This document shows positions 18,655 to 26,871 of a stretch of DNA of 64,000 nucleotides, piece by piece; the first letter of the stretch is position 1, and each line of letters starts with the position of its first letter. This stretch comes from Gammaproteobacteria bacterium (GTDB lineage Bacteria > Pseudomonadota > Gammaproteobacteria > Pseudomonadales > Azotimanducaceae), in NCBI GenBank assembly GCA_009840545.1, contig VXNM01000001.1:1-64000 (forward strand). The letters run 5' to 3'. The notes under the pieces are model-generated. The model saw only the letters and a program-made list of their open reading frames with translations. It did no database searches and had not been told where the DNA came from. The translations under genes and the position numbers were made by a program.

Positions 18655-20447
18655 ACGCTTTACGCCTCTCGTATGCTGGATTGTTTGTGATATGGGCTAC
18701 AAACGCTCCATGCCAAGATGAAGAAAACTCCGTACTCGTCCAAGCCATGCAGGATGAGATGGAGCGCACACTTACAGAGCTCCAGCTAGAGGACGAATCA
18801 CAGCCATACTTCATTTCGTACACGGTCAACGAAACAATTTTGGCCAGCGAGTCATACGTCTTGGGAGCGCAAGATGACTCAAAGTTTGATCATCTTCGGA
18901 GACTCACGACTAAGGTGCGAGTGGGCTCAAAGTCGTTCGACAATTCCTACTTCGTGATTCTGCGTGACGAGGGATCTCCAATTGGAGCAACAAACGGAGG
19001 GCTACTGCTCCCACTCGACGACGATTACGAGGAAATCAGACGATCCCTATGGATTGCTACTGATCAAGCGTACAAAGAAGCCATCTCTCAATTCAACGGC
19101 AAGAAAGCGTCCCGTGCGACCCAGTCTTACGCAAGACGACCGGCTGACTTCAGCTCAGAAGAGCCATTCACATTGACATCGTCGGAGCAAATTCAACACC
19201 CAAGAATCGCCGAGATTTCAAGAGTTGCTCAAGAACTTTCTGAAACCTTTCGAGACCAGTCCGATATTTTTGTGTCATCCGCATCTGTCGTCTCCGTATC
19301 GAACAAACGTACCTATCTGGACTCCGAAGGGAACTTTCACGTCGATACAACAGAATTCTGTTCAGCTAGGACACATGGCGAGACACAATCGGTAGGAGGC
19401 ACTGAGCTTTCGGATACAACCTCGTTTTTCGCAAAGGGGTGTTCAGGACTGCCCGAGGTCTCGCATATGCAAGATCAGACAGTTCAAATGATCGAGAAGC
19501 TCAAGCAGCAGCGCTATGCGGAAGAACTCTTCGTTTACAACGGACCGGTCTTGTTTGAGGCACAAGCTGCAGCTGAACTGATGAATCAGGTGTTGTTTGA
19601 TCTTCTAGGAGCGGTTCCGTTGCCCCAAATTGGAAATCCCCAATTCGACGGGCAGACTCAGCAGTTGACCTCACCGTTTCTTGATCGATTGAACTCGCGA
19701 GTCTTTTCTAGATCGTTCAGCATAGTTAATGATCCGACGGTAGATGAGTACAACAATAAACCCTTGCTTGGAAGCTATTCTGTTGATGCCGAAGGCATGC
19801 CTTCTCGACGGACGGAGCTAGTTGCCAATGGCAGACTACGTACATTGCTTACTTCCCGATCTCCCATAGGTTCCTTGAGAAAATCCACGGGCAGCCATCG
19901 CGGACTACCGCTTCCACTACCAGGAAATCTCTTTGTAGCAATGGAAGATGCAGTACCTATGGACGAGTTGAAGGCAGAGCTCTTGTCGGCGGCACGATCC
20001 AACAGTTCGGAATTCTCCGTGATCATTCGCAAAATAGCCAACGTATTGGATCTCCACAAGGACCAAGCGACTCTAAGCCAGAAAGTTGAGGCCTCGCTGA
20101 GAGGAGACACTTTGATTTTGCCTTCTGTCTATGCGGCGAAAGTAGATTCCGAAGGTCGCGAGACTCCCATACTACCGGTTGTCGTTGTCAACTTTGATGC
20201 GGCGTACTTTAAGGACATCTTAGGTGCATCAGAGGAGAGGTGGCAATTCGACGTGCCTGTCTCGACACTGGGAGCAACAAGCGTGTTGAATGTTCTGACC
20301 CAAGGAGTCGGGGTACTCACCGGTGCGGATCAGACGCTTGTTTCCGCAATAACTCCTGCTTTGCTCTTTGAGGAACTGAGCTTGCGAAGTGCACGACAGG
20401 AATACCCAAAGCTGCCCATCGTCTCCCATCCTTTAGAGAACGAGTGA
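18651..20447 (+). CDS. exported TldE/PmbA-type partner (pair 2, E)
   Basis: A 598-residue E-type protein starting at a GTG that overlaps the stop of the degenerate D gene (GTGA), the usual sign of coupled translation. The N-terminus MNALRLSYAGLFVIWATNAPC is a short signal-like segment. The family block MQDEMERTLTELQL-PYFISYTVNET follows. At the D metal-site position it has EAQAAAELMNQVLFDLL, so it is not catalytic by itself. It keeps SIVNDPTVDEYNNKPLLGSYSVDAEGMPSRR and ends with LPIVSHPLENE. It differs from the other E proteins by a longer segment around residues 535-560 with no recognised motif. Partnering with the pseudoenzyme D is inferred from the overlap. Confidence 0.86.
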   Translation: MNALRLSYAGLFVIWATNAPCQDEENSVLVQAMQDEMERTLTELQLEDESQPYFISYTVNETILASESYVLGAQDDSKFDHLRRLTTKVRVGSKSFDNSYFVILRDEGSPIGATNGGLLLPLDDDYEEIRRSLWIATDQAYKEAISQFNGKKASRATQSYARRPADFSSEEPFTLTSSEQIQHPRIAEISRVAQELSETFRDQSDIFVSSASVVSVSNKRTYLDSEGNFHVDTTEFCSARTHGETQSVGGTELSDTTSFFAKGCSGLPEVSHMQDQTVQMIEKLKQQRYAEELFVYNGPVLFEAQAAAELMNQVLFDLLGAVPLPQIGNPQFDGQTQQLTSPFLDRLNSRVFSRSFSIVNDPTVDEYNNKPLLGSYSVDAEGMPSRRTELVANGRLRTLLTSRSPIGSLRKSTGSHRGLPLPLPGNLFVAMEDAVPMDELKAELLSAARSNSSEFSVIIRKIANVLDLHKDQATLSQKVEASLRGDTLILPSVYAAKVDSEGRETPILPVVVVNFDAAYFKDILGASEERWQFDVPVSTLGATSVLNVLTQGVGVLTGADQTLVSAITPALLFEELSLRSARQEYPKLPIVSHPLENE

Positions 20448-20576
20448 CATCTATCAGATTGACGATCTAAACTGCTACGGCTGTTACCATTGGTCTCCAC
20501 GGTCGTGGCATTCTGATCCAATGCGCCGGCCCAGCTGCATTCCAGATAATACAACGGTACCTAAGACCGAGAATAT

Positions 20577-22301
20577 ATGAGAAATCTGATGAGACAGCTA
20601 ACAAATCGACTCCCAATTGTGGTTTTCTTTCTTGGCCTCTCTTTGGCCAGCCAACCTGTACTCGGAGATCAGATTGAAGCGTTCGATGTACTCGACGTCA
20701 TGTATGAAGAACTTCAGCGATCCTTTCAAGCACTGCAGGAACAAGATCAACCTCCCTACTACATTAGCTATGAAGTCACCCAGGATAAAACGTTAAGCGT
20801 ATCTGGTTCCTATGGTGAAATTAGTTTCGCTTCCGACACATCTTTTCGAGTGTTGGACATCGACCTCAGGGTAGGTTCTTACGACTTGGACAACACGCAT
20901 TTTGGAGACTTTGGCGGAGGCTCAACTTCGATATCTATAGAGAGTCCGCGCGCCATTCGGAACACGCTTTGGTATGCGACGAACACAAGGTATCGCAATG
21001 CGGTAACAAGATTAAGCAACGTTGTAAGTGCTATGCAATCTCGAGTAGAGGAAGTCGATAAGTCTGGGGACTTTGCTCCTGCCCCCCAGGAGGAGTTCAG
21101 AGCTGAAATAGTGGAGCTACAAGCAGACAAAGCCTTGTTCGAGGCTAAGGTAAAGCGATACGGGCTCCCGTTTAAGCGGGCGGAACACATCATTTCCAAT
21201 CAGGTTTCCATCGGTGGCGATGTCGAGACACGTTGGTTCGTCAATTCGGACGGAACCAAAGTCCAAGTCTCCGAGCCGTACTATCGAATTGTCATATCGG
21301 CTTCCTCAAAAGCAGAAGATGGAATGATCCTGCCGCGCTATATGACCTACGCTTCGTCAACAGTGGAGGGTCTCCCCGAGGACGCAATCATTCTCCAGGA
21401 CATCGAGAACATGATTGAGAGCCTCGAACAATTGCGAGAGGCACCCTTGGTCGATCCTTACACAGGTCCCGCAATTCTCTCTGGACGTGCTGCTGGAGTC
21501 TTTTTTCACGAGATATTAGGCCACCGACTTGAGGGACATCGACAAAAGGCGGAGCACGAAGGACAAACTTTCAAGGCTAAATTGGGTGAGTATGTCCTGC
21601 CCGAGAACTTTAGCGTTTCGTTTGATCCCAACATGAGAACATTTGGCTCTACTGAGTTAATCGGATCGTACAACTACGACAATCAAGGTGTTCGTGGCCA
21701 ACGAGTAGTCGTTGTGGAAGACGGGATATTGACGGGATTTCTGATGTCGCGACTTCCCATGAAAGGTTTCTTGTCCTCGAATGGACACGGGAGAAAAAAC
21801 TTCGGTCTTCCTGTTGTCGCACGCCAATCGAACATGTTTGTTGAGGTTGAGGATCCGTATTCGCCTGAAGAACTTCAGGAATTGCTGCTGGTGCGCGTAC
21901 GGGAACAAGGCAAGGAATTCGGACTGTACTTCGACGATATTCAAGGGGGATTCACAATTACGCAACGAACGCTGCCAAACGCATTTACCGTAACTCCCAT
22001 CGTTGTCTATCGACTGTACACTGACGGACACAAAGAACTGGTCCGTGGTGTAAATTTGATTGGAACTCCATTGACGACTTTTAGTCGGGTTGAGGCAGGA
22101 GGTTCCGACTACGGTATATTCAATGGGATGTGCGGGGCAGAGTCAGGCCAGATTCCGGTTTCAGCTGTCGCTCCCTCAATACTGGTTTCACAGATTGAGG
22201 TCCAGAAGGCTACTAGCTCGCGAGGACGCCCCCCAATCTTGTCCAATCCTGTTGAGAATAGCTCTGAGACCTCATTTCACCTGCCAAGCACAGAACCATG
22301 A
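20577..22301 (+). CDS. exported TldD-type metallopeptidase, intact metal site (pair 3, D)
   Basis: A 574-residue D-type protein closely similar to the one at 12130. The signal segment LPIVVFFLGLSLASQPVLG is followed by DVMYEELQRSFQAL-PPYYISYEVTQD. The metal site is complete: FFHEILGHRLEGHRQ supplies His311, Glu312 and His315, and NGMCGAESG supplies Cys519. Other shared blocks are GSYNYDNQGVRGQRV, SNGHGRKNFG, RVREQGKEFGLYFDDIQGGFT and the tail SILVSQIEVQKA-PPILSNPV. The preceding 129 bases contain no gene and only a weak ribosome-binding site. Its stop overlaps the next ATG (ATGA), pairing it with the E gene at 22298. It is expected to cleave peptides in the periplasm with that partner. Confidence 0.88.
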   Translation: MRNLMRQLTNRLPIVVFFLGLSLASQPVLGDQIEAFDVLDVMYEELQRSFQALQEQDQPPYYISYEVTQDKTLSVSGSYGEISFASDTSFRVLDIDLRVGSYDLDNTHFGDFGGGSTSISIESPRAIRNTLWYATNTRYRNAVTRLSNVVSAMQSRVEEVDKSGDFAPAPQEEFRAEIVELQADKALFEAKVKRYGLPFKRAEHIISNQVSIGGDVETRWFVNSDGTKVQVSEPYYRIVISASSKAEDGMILPRYMTYASSTVEGLPEDAIILQDIENMIESLEQLREAPLVDPYTGPAILSGRAAGVFFHEILGHRLEGHRQKAEHEGQTFKAKLGEYVLPENFSVSFDPNMRTFGSTELIGSYNYDNQGVRGQRVVVVEDGILTGFLMSRLPMKGFLSSNGHGRKNFGLPVVARQSNMFVEVEDPYSPEELQELLLVRVREQGKEFGLYFDDIQGGFTITQRTLPNAFTVTPIVVYRLYTDGHKELVRGVNLIGTPLTTFSRVEAGGSDYGIFNGMCGAESGQIPVSAVAPSILVSQIEVQKATSSRGRPPILSNPVENSSETSFHLPSTEP

Positions 22302-24007
22302 GAAACTTCAGGGCAATCATCTTAGTAGTCGCTGCCTTGGTAGTAACTACAGCGGTACCCGGAGAGAGTGAAGACATCATTATTGAGGCATTGACCGACG
22401 AGTTAGAACGCTCAATGAATGAGCTGCAACTCGAAGATGCGCCAAAGCCATACTTCATCGGCTACACGGTTTTCGATAACACACAGTACACCGAGTCATT
22501 CTTCGTGGGAACTTCAGTTCGAGACGACGCAATAAGGGCTCGCACCCTTAGGGTGGAAGTACGAGTCGGTTCGTACGAATTGGACAACCGCAACTACCAA
22601 CCTCGTGCCAATAGGTCCTCTGCGATTACACAAGGACTTCCCTTTACAGATGACTACGAAGAACTACGAAGAGCGGTGTGGCGCGCCACAGATGTCGCCT
22701 ACAAGAATGCCATACAGAACTTTGCTTCCAAGAATACTGCGTTGGAAAACCGCCGCCAGGAAGACTCCCTGTCCGATTTCTCTGTCGAAAAACCGTTTCG
22801 TTATACGAGCAAACCTGAGGTCGACTTTGATTCCATCGATCTTCGAATGGTTCGCGACCCGGCTAATGAGCTGTCCAAGCTGTTCCAGAATGCTCCTGAA
22901 ATTTATACGTCAGTTGTAGTTGCGACCGGTGCCAAACGCAGGCGACTATTCATGAATAGCGAGGGGAGTTTTCACGACATTTACGAACAACTGTGCCGAA
23001 TAAGAACCATGGCATTCACTCAAGCAGACGACGGAACCGAACTGCAGGATTACACGACGGAATACAGCACCGACTGTATTGATTTCCCTCCCGTGAGTGA
23101 AATGAAGTCGCGTGTACAACACATGATCGATCGACTCCAGAGTCTTCGACTCGCAAGTCCTCCTGAAGAGGTCTATAACGGTCCCGTGATGTTTGAAGGG
23201 CAGGCAGCATCGGAGATCTTCCGTAGATTGCTTCTCCCGCGATTGCTGGCCATTCGTGTGCCGATGACGGACAATCCACGCTCGGACTCATTGCGTCCCC
23301 GCAATCCGTTTCTCGACAAAATTGGAGCGCGAGTCATTTCGGCAAAAATTGATGTAGTGAACGATCCAACAGTCGCCACGTTTGAAGACCGGCCACTGCT
23401 GGGGCATTACGCAGTTGATCGTCAAGGCGTACCAGCTCAGCGAACACACTTGATCGATGGAGGTAGGCTGCAAACGTTGCTGAGTACTCGGAGTCCGGTC
23501 GACGATTTCAAGTCCAGCACGGGGTCTAGCCGAAGTGGCGGTAGCGCGATTCCAGGCAATGTCTTCTTGATTCCACAAGAAGGAGAAGGATTAACCGACG
23601 AAGCAATGCAAAGCGAAATGGAATTCCTGATGCAAGACTATGGAGTGGAGTACGGAATAGTTGTTCGCAGACTCGCTAATCAATCAGAACTGGCCTTTGG
23701 CAACCGAACATCGAACGTCTTGGAAGCGTACAAGGTTTTTCCCGATGGACGGGAAGAACTGCTTCCGGTGATCGAGATTACAGGCTACAACGACAGGACG
23801 CTACGGGATATCGTAGCTGTCTCGAAGGATGTGGGTCGATATGACACAGTCTACGGCTATAGTGGTGGTGCCTGGGTAACTCCTATCTCAATTGTTTGTC
23901 CATCCATCTTGATCGAAGAACTGACCGTTCGCAAAATGAGACCTATATCTCCAAAACCACCTGTCGTGCCGCATCCCTATGCTGAGCCTGAGGCTCTGTC
24001 GAACTAG
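22298..24007 (+). CDS. exported TldE/PmbA-type partner (pair 3, E)
   Basis: A 569-residue E-type member with a clear signal peptide (MRNFRAIILVVAALVVTTAVPG) whose ATG overlaps the upstream stop. The LTDELERSMNELQL-PYFIGYTV block is followed by diverged sequence. The segment where D proteins have HExxxH reads FEGQAASEIFRRLLLPRLLA, so no metal site is expected. DVVNDPTVATFEDRPLLGHYAVDRQGVPAQR and the PPVVPHPYAE end are conserved. It is the most diverged of the four E proteins here, with PAQR where the others have PSRR. It is the last gene of the block, and a hairpin follows 43 bases after the stop. Confidence 0.86.
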   Translation: MRNFRAIILVVAALVVTTAVPGESEDIIIEALTDELERSMNELQLEDAPKPYFIGYTVFDNTQYTESFFVGTSVRDDAIRARTLRVEVRVGSYELDNRNYQPRANRSSAITQGLPFTDDYEELRRAVWRATDVAYKNAIQNFASKNTALENRRQEDSLSDFSVEKPFRYTSKPEVDFDSIDLRMVRDPANELSKLFQNAPEIYTSVVVATGAKRRRLFMNSEGSFHDIYEQLCRIRTMAFTQADDGTELQDYTTEYSTDCIDFPPVSEMKSRVQHMIDRLQSLRLASPPEEVYNGPVMFEGQAASEIFRRLLLPRLLAIRVPMTDNPRSDSLRPRNPFLDKIGARVISAKIDVVNDPTVATFEDRPLLGHYAVDRQGVPAQRTHLIDGGRLQTLLSTRSPVDDFKSSTGSSRSGGSAIPGNVFLIPQEGEGLTDEAMQSEMEFLMQDYGVEYGIVVRRLANQSELAFGNRTSNVLEAYKVFPDGREELLPVIEITGYNDRTLRDIVAVSKDVGRYDTVYGYSGGAWVTPISIVCPSILIEELTVRKMRPISPKPPVVPHPYAEPEALSN

Positions 24008-24049
24008 AAATTTACATATTCGTCCCTATATTCCTTACTAACTGTTGTA

Positions 24050-24067
24050 CTCTGCGATTTCGCAGAG
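24050..24067. terminator. hairpin after the TldD/PmbA block
   Basis: CTCTGCG and CGCAGAG form a perfect 7-bp stem around an ATTT loop, 43 bases after the last E-type gene. A T-rich stretch (TCGTTTTGTTT) begins about 11 bases further on. It probably ends the TldD/PmbA transcript. Confidence 0.5.
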
Positions 24068-24653
24068 ACGAACATGTCGTTTTGTTTAGAGTTTTCGCGA
24101 CTTCTTGCTAACTTCGTGAACTTTTGAAGTCGAGATTAGTCATAAGTCGCGAATGAAGAATCGACTGCCTACCAACCATTGGCGATCGGTTTTCTCTTAG
24201 TCGGAGGTTGGGCGACCACAAGTCGCTACGACATCGAATTGGGAATGTCCTTACCAAGGAACCACAAATATGTCACACGTTATTAGCCGTCAATGCGCTC
24301 ACAGAGTGGCTCGATCAATCTGGTCGGCATGGATGCGATTTGGATCTCCTAAGCTGACTGTTGCGGACGATTTGCAAGATGCCGCCACGGAATCCACTGA
24401 GCAAGATACTCGAACTATCCCGCGTTCTGCCCATCCAGTTCCAACGGAAACGGCGTAGCGAAGCTTCTACCTAATTCCGTTATTTCGAGGAGGGTTTGAG
24501 TCGAAAAGGCTAAACCAGCTCAACCAAACTCCAGCACACTGTAGCTACGACGAGCTTTTGAAAGGGTCTCGTTGCGAGTTTATGAATGACACGAGATTGT
24601 TTTCCGACTCATTGAAAAACCGACGAAAGCTTTTGCTTGGACGAAAGCTTGTC
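24068..24653. other. intergenic stretch, at most one doubtful small ORF
   Basis: No recognised gene lies in these 586 bases, between the end of the TldD/PmbA block and the convergent ATPase gene. A 62-codon frame at 24270-24458 (MSHVISRQCAH...) has AAGGA about 10 bases upstream but no family signature, so I do not call it a gene. Confidence 0.45.
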
Positions 24654-25865
24654 TCAAACCAGTTGTGCAAGAAAGCTTCGCGCTGGAACGCGAATTGGAG
24701 TTTCGATTTCAAAGCAGTTGCGAGGTTCAAAGGATGAGTCCATGGAGACTTGGAATGCGTGTTTTGCTCCGATTTGATTCTGAAAGTATGCCAATGGCGG
24801 CGACAAGGAAGCGTTCGAACCGGACTTAACCTCAACCAAAAACCAAGGATCGCCATCTCTAACAACTACGAAATCAACTTCGCGCTTCTGCGTGTCGCGT
24901 AGAAAGTGAAGGGAGTAGATTCCTAATCCACTTTCAGTCCACCAATTGACCGACTTAAGCAATGCGCTTGCAACTATATTCTCAGCCTTCGCACCACTAT
25001 CTTGAACCTGAGACCAATCCCAAAGATAGAACTTAGGTTCTTTGCGCAGAGATCTGGCCACGTTTTTGTACCACGGCGTCACCCTATAACAAAAATATAG
25101 TGACTCCAAAATCGCGATCCACCGACGTACGCTGTCGACAGAACTCTGAACGGAACGAGCTAGCCCTAGATAGGTTGACAATTGACCAACTCGATGTCGA
25201 ACCTGCAGTGCGAGAGATTCAATCTGACTCAATTCTCGCACACGGGTTAAGTCGCGGACTTCCTCGCGAAGTACTTGATCGTTCAACGAGAGTGTCCAAC
25301 GGTTGTGAAAGCGCTGACTAGCTCGCTGAAACGGTTCCGGAAAACCTCCGAATCGCAATAGTGCATTCCATTGGTCGTCTGGGATTTCCCGAGGTGTTGA
25401 GGATATCGTTTCTTCTCGATCTTCTGGTGAACGAGCTAGTTCTGCGACCGATAGAGGATGCAACGTATAGGGAAAGTATCGACCGCGAAGACTATCTCCT
25501 CCTCGACTGAAAATGTTTAACTGTGCGCTACCGGTTACGACAGCATTGAACGTGGAGTACGAGTCGTGAAGACCCTTCAGAAAATCTCGCCAACGGCTAA
25601 ATTTGTGCAATTCGTCGAATATGCAAACTATCGCGTTTTCGGCAATTTGGTCAAGACCAATCTCAGATGCAAAGTCGGCTGGATTTTGAAGGAATCTTTG
25701 TCGATGTCTGACATTATCCCAATTCAGGTAGTGTGATACGGGGAGACGTTCGGACATGTTGCGTATTGCCGTAGTCTTACCTACTTGCCTAGGTCCTGAC
25801 AGGAATATCATCTGTCGGTATTGATTTAGGAGAGAAAAAAACTCCCTTTCGACATACCGTTCCAT
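24654..25865 (-). CDS. AAA-type ATPase with DUF4143-like C-terminus
   Basis: A 403-residue ATP-binding protein of the AAA_14/DUF4143 kind. The Walker A motif is LSGPRQVGKTT (about residues 22-32) and the Walker B is IVCIFDELHKF (about 79-89). VVTGSAQLNIFSRGGDSLRGRYFPYTLHPLSV is the characteristic sensor-like block. The C-terminal half contains YLWDWSQVQDSGAKAENIVASALLK and a nuclease-like fold segment, KREVDFVVVRDGDPWFLVEVKS, with the D-x-V and E-V-K pattern of PD-(D/E)XK proteins. These common accessory proteins have no firmly established function; mobile or toxin-antitoxin-like behaviour has been suspected. The start codon lies 14 bases from an 11-bp inverted repeat. Confidence 0.85.
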   Translation of the reverse strand: MERYVEREFFSLLNQYRQMIFLSGPRQVGKTTAIRNMSERLPVSHYLNWDNVRHRQRFLQNPADFASEIGLDQIAENAIVCIFDELHKFSRWRDFLKGLHDSYSTFNAVVTGSAQLNIFSRGGDSLRGRYFPYTLHPLSVAELARSPEDREETISSTPREIPDDQWNALLRFGGFPEPFQRASQRFHNRWTLSLNDQVLREEVRDLTRVRELSQIESLALQVRHRVGQLSTYLGLARSVQSSVDSVRRWIAILESLYFCYRVTPWYKNVARSLRKEPKFYLWDWSQVQDSGAKAENIVASALLKSVNWWTESGLGIYSLHFLRDTQKREVDFVVVRDGDPWFLVEVKSGSNASLSPPLAYFQNQIGAKHAFQVSMDSSFEPRNCFEIETPIRVPARSFLAQLV

Positions 25866-25879
25866 AAATATTTGAAGTG

Positions 25880-25913
25880 TTATCGTAAAAAAATCATGAT
25901 AATTTTACGATAA
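25880..25913. promoter_or_regulatory. 11-bp perfect inverted repeat at the ATPase start
   Basis: TTATCGTAAAA (25880-25890) and TTTTACGATAA (25903-25913) are exact inverted copies with a 12-base spacer. They lie directly upstream of the ATPase start codon on the minus strand, where an operator would overlap the promoter or leader. Autorepression by the ATPase or by an unlinked regulator is inferred. The rest of 25914-26070 holds nothing recognisable. Confidence 0.5.
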
Positions 25914-26070
25914 TACCTAGAAACAATTACAACAAACCTGAGCTTAGCGACACTCAGTGCTCCTAGTAGGAGAACGTACAGATCATGAACCAGCGGAGAT
26001 TGGGGTGTCTCCTTGAGGCGGGGAATTCTGTTCTTGCTCAAGAAATATTGCAAAAATTTGCTCCAATCCC

Positions 26071-26098
26071 TTGACACTGATATTTGTACAGTTATATT
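26071..26098 (+). promoter_or_regulatory. sigma-70-type promoter of the imuA-imuB-dnaE2 cassette
   Basis: TTGACA at 26071-26076 is a perfect -35 hexamer, and TATATT at 26093-26098 is a good -10 with a 16-base spacer. Between them ACTG...CAGT (26076-26092) resembles the arms of the E. coli LexA box but with 9 instead of 10 bases between them. Such cassettes are normally damage-induced through LexA, so this element may be an SOS operator. Confidence 0.6.
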
Positions 26099-26129
26099 AA
26101 GTACATGTCTTTAAGTACAGTATACATGT
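26097..26129 (+). repeat. direct repeats in the imuA leader, candidate repressor sites
   Basis: TTAAGTACA occurs at 26097-26105 and 26111-26119, and TACATGT at 26102-26108 and 26123-26129. The copies start immediately after the -10 hexamer and run into the GTG of imuA, so a bound protein would block transcription. Neither copy is a canonical LexA box. Confidence 0.4.
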
Positions 26130-26871
26130 GTTAGGCCTACAGTCCCTTCTCAGCAAGGATTTCATTTGGCGAGCGCGTGATCTAGCGGCTAGCGTTGGAA
26201 TCGAACCGGCATCGGGAATTCCGACGGGATTCCCGAGCTTGGACCGTCTGCTCTGCGATCAAGGTTGGCCTCACGATGCGCTCTTGGAAGTGCTCGTCGA
26301 CATTCAAGGTTGCGGCGAGTTGCGATTGCTCGTGCCTGGTTTGCGCCATTTGCTCCACCAGGAGACACGGTGGGTGGCTTGGATCAATCCCCCCTTCGTG
26401 CCGTACGCGCCCGCATTGCATTCATTGGGAATTGACGTGAATCGCATTCTGCTGGTGCATCCCAACAATCATCAAGAAGCGTTGTGGGCCTTGGAAAAAA
26501 TCCTGGAATCCGGCAGTTGCAGCGCGGCTCTTGCGTGGTTGAACGAGCGGGAACTTCAAGATAAGCAGCTTCGGCGCGTACAGTCCCGTGCAAAGGAGAA
26601 TCGCGTGTGGAGCACGATCTTTCGCTCTTCACGAGCAGCTAGAGAATCCTCTCCTGCCGAATTTCGATTCCACATACACAGTTCTCGATCAAACACGGGA
26701 GACATGATGGTGCTGTCGATTTTGAAACGCAAAGGAGGATGGGCTGTGAACGATGTGTCGTTGAAGTTGCAGTGGCATCCAAACGCTCTTCCAACGGACT
26801 ACATAGCTGGGAAATGGAATTTGTGGAGACAAATGGAAAGAACGAGAGAAACAAATAGGAGGATTGCCTAA
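26128..26871 (+). CDS. imuA: ImuA, RecA/SulA-like translesion synthesis protein
   Basis: A 247-residue protein, first gene of a translesion DNA synthesis cassette. ImuA proteins are RecA-like factors that act with ImuB and DnaE2 in damage-induced mutagenesis. The N-terminal lead, IWRARDLAASVG, and the block PTGFPSLDRLLCDQGWPHDALLEVL-GCGELRLLVPGLRHL fit the family; the nucleotide loop is not a typical Walker A. WVAWINPPFVPYAPAL and GSCSAALAWLNERELQDKQLRRVQ follow. The start is a GTG with no clear ribosome-binding site, about 25 bases after the predicted transcription start. The TAA stop shares a base with the imuB ATG, so translation is coupled. Confidence 0.88.
   Translation: MLGLQSLLSKDFIWRARDLAASVGIEPASGIPTGFPSLDRLLCDQGWPHDALLEVLVDIQGCGELRLLVPGLRHLLHQETRWVAWINPPFVPYAPALHSLGIDVNRILLVHPNNHQEALWALEKILESGSCSAALAWLNERELQDKQLRRVQSRAKENRVWSTIFRSSRAARESSPAEFRFHIHSSRSNTGDMMVLSILKRKGGWAVNDVSLKLQWHPNALPTDYIAGKWNLWRQMERTRETNRRIA

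Noticed and set aside
24270..24458. 62-codon frame after the TldD/PmbA block
   Set aside because: AAGGA lies upstream, but the product has no recognisable feature and the region looks non-coding.
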